A program made the translations under genes and the position numbers. Below, one piece after another: positions 56,650 to 64,000 of a stretch of DNA of 64,000 nucleotides. The stretch spans positions 57,501 through 121,500 of the forward strand of contig CAXIPT010000017.1 of NCBI GenBank assembly GCA_964030475.1, in the 5' to 3' direction. The DNA comes from Tethya wilhelma (taxonomy: Eukaryota; Porifera; Demospongiae; Tethyida; Tethyidae). The notes beneath the pieces are model-generated. The model had not been told where the DNA came from, did not search any database, and worked only from the letters and a program-made list of their open reading frames with translations. Each line of letters opens with the position of its first letter. Position 1 is the first letter of the stretch.

Positions 56650-59600
56650 ACACACAGACAAGCAACCATTCATAAGCACAGGTGACTCTTCCTTCATTGA
56701 AGGAATTGCTATCGATTGGTTGGCTGAAAACATCTTCTGGACTGATGATGGTCGTAACACGATAGAAGTGGCCAAACTGAACGGAATGTATCGAAAGGTT
56801 ATTGTGAACAGATTTCTTGATCATCCTAGAGGCATTGCTGTGGACCCAAAACGAGGGTGTGTGTGTGTGTATGTGTGTGTGAGTGAGTGACTGTGTGCTA
56901 GTGTTTATTAGCCTCATCCCCATGCTCACCTTTGACCTTTCACTTTTTTGAAAGTGAAAGGTCAAAGGTGAGCATTTTATTCATATATTAGTGGGTGAAT
57001 AAGTGTAAAGTACCAACACAGAATTTTTATACCATTTATGCAATTATTTAACTTTTACTCACATACTCACATCCGTACGTGCAGTTTCATCTTTTGGACT
57101 GACTGGTCAACTCAGCCACGCGTCGTCAAGGCAAGAATGGACGGCTCCGATCAATTCCTGCTTGCCACCTCGGCAAATAAGATCACCTGGCCAAACGGGA
57201 TCACAGCCGACATCGAAAGACAGGTCGTCTATTTTGTCGATGGTCGAACGAGTCACGTATGGGCAACTACGTATGCTGATGGCGATACCCCGCGCCTGGT
57301 AAAAATGGTGGATGATTCTCAACAAAATATTATTCATCCGTTTGACGTCGTGTTTTACAACGACCACGTGTTTTGGTCCGACTGGGGAGGCTCACAGTTG
57401 GAGAGACGTGTCTCTCGAGCAAGGGTGGATCCCGATGTTGGCGGGACCAATCAGCTGACACTCATGGAGACCGTGGTGTACAAGCCATGTGGGATACAGC
57501 TCGTGAGCGACTCAAATCCACGATTTGGAGGTGAGTGAAATTGAGAATTTTTGTTCGGTATTCATGCATGTACATAACTATATGGAAATTTTTGAGGAGT
57601 AAAATTTTCAGGACTAAAGTCCATCTGATTTGAGAATGCCGCTAGAAGTGAAATAATGAGATTCATGCAATACTTTTCAAAATAGCTAACTTTTAACTGG
57701 TAAGGTGTAGGAAGCTGGAAAAACAACCAAAAGAATGGAAAGAACAAGCACTTACCGAAAATTTTAAAATCAGTTGGGTATTTAAAAGTTAGTAGATTTT
57801 TTCTACCGGCATTCTCAAACTAGAGTAGCTATTGTCTTTTGATGAAATATTTCACAAATTGCCTGTGAATCAGGTTTGAATACGTAACAGTGTGACCTAT
57901 TCAAACACACCTTGGAAATTTCTAACTAAACCTGTCTGTTAGAAATGTTTCTCACAAAGTTTTGATGTGATTTTTTTCCATTTTTATTTGTTCTTACAGA
58001 GCTAGATCCTGAAATGAACAACAGTCCTTGTAACCCAAAACACAATGGTGGATGTCCGTATCTTTGTCTCCCAGTGAGTAGTCAATATCGTCAGTGTGAG
58101 TGCCCAGATGAGGAGTTCCTTAATACCTCTCTTCCAACTCCTTGTAGGAAGCAAGGTAAGATCTCTCTCTCTCTCTCTCTCTCTCTCTGAACAGCTCCCA
58201 TACTCAACCACACGTGCATACACTATCTCTCCACACACCATCCCAGATATGCCCAGAGTGGGTCCACCAATCATCACAAGCAGACCTCCATCATTATCTC
58301 CTACCACTCCCAATGGAAATGACGCCACAGGCTCATCCTCGAGAACAGTTAGCGGAGGTCAAAACGGCGGTGGGGACAATGGTGGTAATCCGGTCCCCAC
58401 GACAACTGATCCTGTAGAGATGGATACTACCACTGCTGCGGGGGTTGGAAACCCTGGGGGCGTTGTTGGGTATGTCATGGCAATTTTGTGATACACACAG
58501 TCGCTGTCTTTTTGAAATTTTAAAAATAGTTTATGAATCAATAATATAAAAATTTTGGTGTTGAGCTCCAATTTTTCATAGCACAGAAGTTTATTAATTC
58601 ATTAATTTTGTGTAAAAGCAAATCTAAACTCTTTAGCGTAAGCACTGATTCTTTTGTAGCAAAATCTCTAAATAATGCCCATGTACATGGAGTGTTTCCA
58701 GAGAAAATGTTTGCATATTTCTACTTCTATTTTGTCCCTTGAAATCTTGGAGCTAGTGCTACACATACAGTATTATGTCATTATGATGTAATGGATGAAT
58801 TATGTATTGTATCTGTACATGTATACAGTAACTCTGCTTTATCTCCAGGAAGGCTCAGTTCTGGTAAGCAACCGTGACTATAAACACATTTGTTTGATTC
58901 TATTTACTGAACACCACTACTTATATGTATCTTACTCTTTTCAGCTGTCTTAGGCTCCGTGGTCGTCATAGCAACCCTCATATTGATCGCTGTGGCAATC
59001 ATCATACTGGCAACATACATCATAGTTAGAAAGTGAGTCAGTTTGATTTAAAGTCAGGCTTACAATATTTTCCATTGCGTCACATAAAAATTATTTGCAA
59101 GCAGATATGCAGGAGTGAAAAGTTTGAAGTTTTTGGAAAGTTTTTCTAAATCTGCGTCATGTTACATTGCATTGCATCGCCAAATTCTAAGTACAATTAC
59201 GAAACATAGCACCAGACACCGTATAGCAGGTAAATTTGGGGGGCTTAAAATTCAGCGAATTCTTATTTTAGCATGATTGGCGATTTAAATTTGGCAGTTT
59301 AATTCTGCACGCTGCATAGTTTATATGGCGGCACATGCTTATAAAACTGTTTAGCGATTTTTAATTTGGCGATTTGAAAAGTAATTCACCAAATTTACCC
59401 ATTATACGGTATTGTAAACCCACCTCAAATTGCATTTTTCTGTGTAGTGTTTTATTCTGTATACTATTACTTTTGTATCTAAGTAAACGAGTTTTTAATT
59501 GAAGGAGTTTACCACTTTTGTGTTGTTATTCAGGCAACAAGCGATCGTCAAAGACCACGAAAGAAGACAAGCAGTAGAAAGAATTCATGTCCGTAACCCA

Positions 59601-60642
59601 ACCTACGCTGGGAGGGTAAGTAGCAAGAAATGAGAAACACTGCCCCTATAAATTTTCAAAGGTTAAATCGTTTTGTAGAAAGTGATAGTTTTTGCTTTGT
59701 GTGTTTAGTGCTTCCTTGTCAGATTGTCTGCTATCAACTAGAGGAATTTTAGATGTATCGTCCTGCACACACTCACACACACATACACACATATACACAC
59801 ATACACACATACACACGTGCACACACACACACACAGCTCAACTCCCTCACGCGAGCTGGTCCTCTGTCTCCCTCCAATCGCAGCTCAAACAATCTTCCGT
59901 TTGCTATGAATCCATCAAAGAAGTACAACAACTCGCAAAGGAACTCGGAACGTAACTCGACCAACGTACAGATCAATGCCAACTACGCCATCGAAGAACC
60001 TCAAGTCTTCGAAATTCCAGCTCCAGTGAGGAAGAAGCGAATCCGCTCCTCTTCGTCTCACTCCAGTGACATCCTCCTATCAAAAAAACCCCTCAACAAG
60101 CCCCCAGCTCCTCTGCCTATGTATGCTGCAAACTCTGACCTCATCTTACCGAAGAAACGATAGAGGTGCAGCAAACGTCCGAGCCTCCCCCACCAACACC
60201 CCCGCCTGCTGTTGGTGAACAACCAAGACATCGAGTTGTGACATTTGATGTCGAAATTTCACCGAGTGAAGAAGACCCACCGCCAATTCCAGCACGTGAC
60301 GATCGTGTTGCTAGTAGTAACGGTCCTGTTGCTAGTGGTAACACTCCTGAAGTTTGTCTTGATGGCCTTGTTGCTAATGGCAATGCTATTGTTGTTGAAG
60401 TGGAAGTCAGCGATGTTACCACTGATTCTGAAGATAGTCCGAGTACTGATTCTACTGATGTTTCCATTGGTAACGGTACTACCACAATCGGCCAAAGTGA
60501 ACCAACAAGTACCAAAGCTGTCCAACAAGACGATAAGTCAGATGATCAGTCTGTTGGTGGGACTGAAGCAGAACCATTGTTGTTTTCTGAAGGATTTGCT
60601 CAAGCAGACGATGATGGATGTGTATCGGAGTCTTCTTGCTGA
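45423..60642 (+). CDS. LRP5/6: LRP5/6-type Wnt co-receptor, 5' exon not found, tail frameshifted
   Basis: Single-pass receptor. Exons: 45423-45546, 46296-46402, 46507-46663, 46925-47142, 47441-47613, 47811-48006 (EGF1, NGGCSYLCL), 48513-48706, 49215-49420, 49794-49985, 50194-50393, 51869-52015 (EGF2), 52256-52652, 52888-53129, 53322-53516, 53972-54109 (EGF3), 54828-55052, 56682-56856, 57085-57530, 58000-58155 (EGF4), 58247-58469, 58829-58863, 58945-59032 ([22 protein letters not shown]), 59534-59615 and 59837 onward. All phases match. Four YWTD propellers each followed by an EGF module is the LRP5/6 plan. LDLa repeats, present in vertebrate LRP5/6 before the membrane, are absent, replaced by a Ser/Thr/Gly-rich stalk. 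The tail has NPTY, an acidic dileucine (SSDILL) and PPPPTPPP. About 1.6-1.7 thousand residues. The signal peptide exon is not seen. Confidence 0.9.
45580..45756. repeat. MITE-like element (TACCGTGTAGCAGGTAAA)
   Basis: It begins TACCGTGTAGCAGGTAAAATTT, carries GCATGATTGG and TTCTGCACGCTGCAT, and ends with a degenerate inverse. Copies lie at 53649 and 59218. Confidence 0.7.
45768..45958. repeat. Inverted-end repeat with GAAAGTTTCATCGAGTCTAAC ends
   Basis: The left end GAAAGTTTCATCGAGTCTAACT and right end AGTTAGACTCTGTGAAACTTTC are inverted. Short unique filler lies between. It sits in the first visible LRP intron. Confidence 0.65.
46456..46498. repeat. (TC)n microsatellite at an LRP exon acceptor
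   Basis: TC tract immediately before the acceptor of exon 46507. It doubles as the pyrimidine tract. Confidence 0.9.
47172..47308. repeat. Fold-back element with GAGGTACGAC / CTTTGCTGAGCTGGCAAG arms
   Basis: Arms of about 50 bp (CACCTTTGCTGAGCTGGCAAG and CTTGCCAGCTCAGCAAAGGTG) lie in an LRP intron with a loop of about 35 bp. Confidence 0.75.
48798..49064. repeat. Palindromic MITE, CAGCCTAGGAAGGTCGT family, copy 2
   Basis: Left CAGCCTAGGAAGGTCGT and right ACGACCTTCCTAGGCTGA are inverted. AGCTCAAAGAGATCTTTCAAATGAT and its inverse lie inside. Confidence 0.8.
49204..50532. repeat. 1329-bp tandem duplication in LRP, copy 1 (exons 8, 9, 10)
   Basis: Matches 50533-51861 at an offset of 1329 with no difference seen in exons or introns apart from microsatellite edges. 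Both boundaries fall in CA tracts. It contains the exons at 49215-49420, 49794-49985 and 50194-50393. Confidence 0.9.
49441..49674. repeat. MITE, GTCTATCTGGTTTGA family
   Basis: Ends GTCTATCTGGTTTGAAAATGC and, inverted, GTCTATCTGGTTTGAGTATGC. It is copied with the tandem duplication at 50770-51003; a diverged third copy is at 57618. Confidence 0.8.
50533..51861. repeat. 1329-bp tandem duplication in LRP, copy 2 (exons 8', 9', 10')
   Basis: Holds 50544-50749, 51123-51314 and 51523-51722, identical to exons 8-10. Exon 10 ends in phase 1 and exon 8' starts in phase 0, so splicing the two sets in series breaks the frame. One set already completes propeller 2. Confidence 0.9.
52193..52254. repeat. 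(TC)n microsatellite
   Basis: Lies directly before the acceptor of LRP exon 52256. Confidence 0.9.
53649..53850. repeat. MITE-like element (TACTGTATAGCAGGTAAAT)
   Basis: Left TACTGTATAGCAGGTAAAT and right TTAACCCACTATACAATA are inverted. The inner GCAGGATGCATGCAGAATTAA resembles the element at 45580 read the other way. Confidence 0.75.
54116..54188. repeat. (TC)n(CA)n microsatellite
   Basis: Begins in the donor region after EGF3 exon 53972-54109. Confidence 0.9.
54250..54516. repeat. Palindromic MITE, copy 3
   Basis: Left TTAGGAAGGTCGTA and right TACGACCTTCCAAGGCTGA. A partial further copy follows at about 54600-54720. Confidence 0.75.
55138..55202. repeat. (TC)n microsatellite at the left edge of foreign exons
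   Basis: A TC tract of about 65 bp separates LRP intron sequence from the RGG-type exons, and is a likely place for a misjoin. Confidence 0.9.
55205..56359 (+). CDS. Two exons of an unrelated Pro/Arg-Gly-rich protein lying inside an LRP intron
   Basis: Exon A (55205-55388) encodes [27 protein letters not shown] and a basic helix ([14 protein letters not shown]). Exon B (55632-56359) joins in phase and encodes RGRG/RGG clusters ([33 protein letters not shown]), then a Tyr/Gln/Pro-rich low-complexity region ([20 protein letters not shown]) ending FLQKL. This is the style of an RNA-binding, RNP-granule type protein; I cannot name it. Exon A begins in phase 0, while the preceding LRP exon (54828-55052) ends in phase 1. 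Splicing them together would soon hit a stop, whereas 55052 to 56682 joins perfectly. Both flanks are microsatellites and the right one has an 82-N gap, so this is probably a misplaced contig piece of another gene. Confidence 0.8.
56360..56646. repeat. (TG)n, 82 Ns, (TC)n
   Basis: TG tract, sized gap 56507-56588, then TC tract. True distance and even adjacency of the two sides are uncertain. Confidence 0.95.
56908..56976. repeat. Fold-back element, GCCTCATCCCCATGCTC family
   Basis: Arms ATGCTCACCTTTGACCTTTCA and the inverse meet at CTTTTTTG, in an LRP intron. Confidence 0.75.
57618..57826. repeat. MITE, GTCTATCTGGTTTGA family, diverged copy
   Basis: AGTCCATCTGATTTGAGAATGCC ... GGCATTCTCAAACTAGAGTAGC, with the shared interior GAAATAATGAGATTCATGCAA. 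Confidence 0.75.
59218..59411. repeat. MITE-like element (CACCGTATAGCAGGTAAATTTG)
   Basis: The most complete copy: left CCGTATAGCAGGTAAATTTG and right CAAATTTACCCATTATACGG are inverted. It lies in the LRP intron before the NPTY exon. Confidence 0.8.
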
Positions 60643-61276
60643 GAGATGGATGAAATTGAAAGTTTTTTTGTTACTGAAAACAATTTTTGTTTGGTTTAGA
60701 CTTTTTTGCAAGTGAATTTTCCCAAGACCATCCCTTTTTTTTTTCATTCATTTTCTATACCATTTTTGTTTGGCGAATTTGTGTTGTTTTCCATAATATT
60801 CATTTCTATGAGAATTAACGTGTACATACAGCTAGATTCAAATTTCTCCTACAAAAGTAATTACAATTTTAATTAGGATTATATAATATTATCAATTACA
60901 GGTGCAATGTGAATAATAATACTATAATTATTGTGGCTCATCTTATAATTAAATTACCTTATGATTATAATTATAATTATCAATCATGCAAATTATAAAT
61001 TTTAATTGTATAATAGTATAATTATGCAAATCGATTCCAATTTATATTAATAATTATTAACCGAACAGTCATGTGAATTCAACAATAATTATAAAATTAT
61101 GTAGTAATTATAATGATCAATTATCATTATGCAATAATTATTAACATATAGTATAATACAATAATTATAATGACCTGCAATATAATTAACACAAAAATTA
61201 TATAATACATAAAATTATACCCACAATATGAAAGAATACAAAATTAATTATAAAAATTTAATTTAGGTACCGGTAA
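60643..61276. other. AT-rich convergent intergenic region
   Basis: Between the LRP stop and the RasGEF stop, dominated by ATAATTATAATT-like text. It must contain both 3' UTRs and polyadenylation sites; I see nothing else. Confidence 0.6.
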
Positions 61277-63279
61277 TCATGGTTCTCTCTCGTAAGACAA
61301 CTTGTAGTTCTGTCCCTCAGTGTTATGAGGACATTCGACCAACAATTGCCTCAACTCTGGGACATTCTTGAGCCCTTTGCAACAACCAAACGAGAGAAAC
61401 TGATACTTGTTCAACAAGTCTGTCGAGTTTGAGAACTTCAGCGATGCCGTCTGCGCCATCTGTTGCACCATAGACCCTCCTCTCCGAGGTCGGAGAAAAG
61501 GAGGAGGTTGCATCTCGATGGAACACCTCGGTCGAGAGAGGCGTCGATTCTCGATCAAACACTCAGTAAAAACATCGTCATTGTTACACACACTGCCACG
61601 ATGGACGGACAGAGACTCGGACACTGCCTTATCTGGTTTAGCTTGGTCGTTTGGCGAACTTGGCAACTGGCTTATCGGGGACTGTGGAATCGACTCCCTT
61701 ACGTTTTCAATAGAACTTGAAGAGTGTTTGTTCACTTTAGCAGTTGTCGTTGAGAGAAGAGAACTTGTGCTTTGGTTTGTAGAAGAACAGTTGCTACTGG
61801 ACGATGTTGAGAGATCGCTAAGCAGGCTCTGCATGCTGGCGGATTTCTTGTCAGAAGTTAAATGGCATCCGATTCCAAATTGGATGCTCGTACAAACTTG
61901 TCCATCTTCTTCAATCTGCAGGCTATTACAGAGAGCCTCTAGACTCCTACTGGGTACAAGGGTTGGAGTAACGTTGAGAAAACTGTCTCCTTGAACAACA
62001 TCTTCGGCTTCATCCACAGCGGAGCTGTTGTTAGAGTGTGTATCTTCTTGGTCAAGGTCAATACGTACGTGAGATATACTAACTCGTGGTGCAGTATTGA
62101 TGCCTCTCCGGATTTCTCCTGGGCTGCTATTACTGCTAGCCTCGCTTTCACTGTCTGTCTGACTCAATAGTCTGTGGAGATTTAGTGCTGAATCTGAGGC
62201 AGCGTCTTTCTTTGCTATCGCCAGGTCGATCTCCGTAATGCTGATCTTGTAGGGTCTTGTATCATTGTCAGTCCTTTCCAAGCTGGAAGTCGAGAAAGAC
62301 TTGCCACCACTGTGTCTTCCTCTACGTTTTGGCTGTGAATTGACTTGGTGTTGATAAGTTGCAAAGGGAGAATCATCGCTTTCGGAACTCGAGCTTGAGT
62401 TGCGATTTAGTTCTGGGTTTGTTTCTGAGACAGCCAGTGCGGTCTTCTCCTCATTCACTACTGGCAATCGTTCACTTTCTTCATCAGAAGTGAGCAGACT
62501 AACCTCCTCCGGTAAAGGTTCAGAAATAGTGCATTTTGGATCGAATGAAACTGAGCAAGCATTTGTGCGTGTGCGATAATCCTTTTTTTCGCCGAAGCTA
62601 TCTTGTTTGAGTCCATGTAGCGTCTTTGAAGTGCGACGTCTTCTGATAGCTCTCCGGCGAGCTAGAAGGATGTGATCGGTTGGGTAGTTAGCTGCAGTGA
62701 CGGCCGAACTGTGTCTCCAACTGTTTTTACGCATCCTCTCCAAACTGGGGAAAGAGGGAAAAAGGTTTTTAATCAATGCCAGTAGCTAAGACATGTCGAC
62801 AATATGTATGACAAATACATTATAGAAGGTAAGGGGTCACCTAAGCAATGTATATAATGTACAGCATGATTGATCGATTTATGCAAATATAAAAAGAAGG
62901 TACATGTAAGTGGTCATCAGAGCATTGTGCTAAAATTAAATCTCCAAATTTAAAATCGTCAATCCTGCTAAAAAGGGAATTGGCCAAATTTACCCACTAT
63001 ACAGTAATCAGATTTGCTAAAATTATCACATACTTGTTTCGAACAGTTATCGCCTCGAGGACAGTGTAGTCTTGTACCCCGGAGATCTTTCTTAGGGTCT
63101 CTCTTCTTCTCCTTCCAGTGCTGACTTCGTTGCAGGAGTCTTGCTGGGCAATGTTTGAGAGAAGGACACCCAGGAAGGGTATACAAGAGATGTTGTTTGC
63201 TAGCATCTCTTCGAGGGCTTGTTGATAGACGCTCCAGTTGTACTCCTCACACATGAGAGAAGAGAGTCTCTCAAATTGC
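61277..63279 (-). CDS. RasGEF-domain protein, last two exons, domain split by a Ser-rich insert
   Basis: Exons 63279-63034 and 62744-61277 (stop), joined in phase (aa + t gives Asn). The first exon encodes the C-terminal part of a CDC25-type RasGEF domain: QFERLSSLMCEEYNW then SCIPFLGVLLSNIAQQDS, the conserved IPFLG motif. The second exon starts with basic text (ARRRAIRRRRTSK), continues with about 400 Ser/Glu/Asp-rich residues of low complexity, and ends LLNKYQFLSFGCC...NVPELRQLL...YKLSYEREP. That ending resembles the last helices of RasGEF domains, which usually close with LSLxxEPR. If so, the catalytic fold is interrupted by the insert. Upstream exons lie beyond the window. The exact subfamily is not recognised. 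Confidence 0.7.
62921..63006. repeat. MITE-like element (TACCGTATAGCA family), partial
   Basis: Right end GGCCAAATTTACCCACTATACAGTA plus AAATTTAAAATCGTCAATC, in the RasGEF intron. The left end is missing. Confidence 0.6.
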
Positions 63280-63285
63280 CTGTGG

Positions 63286-63292
<7 letters not shown>

Positions 63293-63357
<65 letters not shown>

Positions 63358-63358
63358 T
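63293..63358. repeat. (TG)n microsatellite
   Basis: TG tract upstream, in transcript sense, of the RasGEF exon at 63279. Confidence 0.9.
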
Positions 63359-63359
63359 G

Positions 63360-64000
63360 TTCACTGTGAATAAAGAGTGACAATGAAGAATAAACGGTAC
63401 CAAAAAAAACAGCCAAATTTACTCAATATACTGGGTGCATGCAGTAAGCAAACAGTTCAGAAAAAAGAGAAAAAGAAAAACAAACTATAAAGCTGGAATA
63501 CTAAATTAGAATTGACGTGCAGAACCTATGCTTTAGAATGTTCCAAGTGGGGCCATCAGTGTAGTGCAGCTGTAGAGTCCATTAACAAAACACAATAAAC
63601 CATTTTAGTTTACAACCCACTTAAGGGCACTTCAGAGCCTGACAAATAATAAGAGAGTACAAATCAAACAAATGTAGCTAATGAGTATTAACAGATTTCC
63701 TGGGTGGTTTGTCTGTGCAAAATGATGGCAATAAACAGCAATATGGTGCACATATCTTTCGTGAAGTTGGCTGGTGTGTTAAGTGTGTGGTCCATTGAGA
63801 AAAGAGGCACTAATACTTAACCGGTCGTAAAACTGATGAAATTAAATCATTTTCTTACATGTACTGATGCCTTTATACCACCATGCATGCGTAGGTACAT
63901 GCATGATCTAAAGCAGCTGTTATCATCCTTATCTTCTAGATGGATCTGACCACTAGTCACACCCCCATACATACATACTTAGTCTTATTATATTGGCCCA
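63360..64000. other. No feature seen at the window end
   Basis: AT-rich sequence, presumably an intron of the RasGEF gene. No exon with flanking splice sites could be supported on either strand. Confidence 0.5.

Noticed and set aside
60245..60715. 156-residue hydrophobic frame at the LRP tail
   Set aside because: It overlaps the acidic tail frame that carries PPPTP; its Leu/Val richness comes from reading GTTGTT-type codons out of frame.

Overview
The window looks like nuclear DNA from a compact, intron-rich animal genome. Conserved metazoan genes have short introns, gene spacing is often a few hundred bases, and CA/TC microsatellites and short inverted-repeat elements are very frequent. A demosponge (Amphimedon-like) is my best guess: a Wnt co-receptor-type LRP is present, and it sits beside lineage-specific families of secreted single-exon genes. 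The species call is inference. Six single Ns and one 82-N run mark contig joins, and several of them break genes.

Region 1 (1-15553) is the minus-strand gene for the U1 snRNP 70-kDa protein (SNRNP70), reconstructed exon by exon; its 3' end lies outside the window. Its large introns hold, on the opposite strand, a tandem family of secreted cysteine-rich single-exon genes (3239-14182: five open, one broken). A segment of about 2 kb carrying one family member plus two SNRNP70 RRM exons occurs twice, either side of a single N at 12952, and is probably an uncollapsed second haplotype. SNRNP70 is head-to-head with ITFG2 (15712 onward, plus strand), with 158 bp between the start codons. ITFG2 loses its 3' exons at the N at 22277. 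Its first intron carries, antisense, a secreted two-domain DNRLRE-like protein gene and a decayed relative.

Region 2 (22427-35904, plus strand) holds TMEM41B (VTT/DedA lipid scramblase family), a tetraspanin whose third membrane exon is missing at a gap, and FERRY3 (C12orf4), cut at the N at 35905. One FERRY3 intron (30302-35410) carries four antisense single-exon GIY-YIG (T5orf172-type) genes made by local duplication; one ends in a CaaX box. Another FERRY3 intron holds a 523-bp terminal-inverted-repeat transposon.

Region 3 (35906-45422) is repeat-rich. It has three minus-strand members of the secreted family, one of them cut off by a Ty3/gypsy-like fragment, with a shared TATAAAAG promoter element.

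Region 4 (45423-60642, plus strand) is an LRP5/6-type receptor: four YWTD propeller-EGF units, a transmembrane segment, and a tail with NPTY and PPPTP motifs. It contains an exactly repeated 1329-bp block of three exons, a foreign pair of RGG-protein exons between microsatellites, and a frameshift in the tail. Convergent to it, at 61277-63279 (minus), are the last two exons of a RasGEF protein whose domain is split by a long Ser-rich insert.

The recurring theme is that three conserved host genes each carry intronic, antisense, single-exon members of expanding families. Reading-phase bookkeeping separates real exons from duplicated or misplaced ones.
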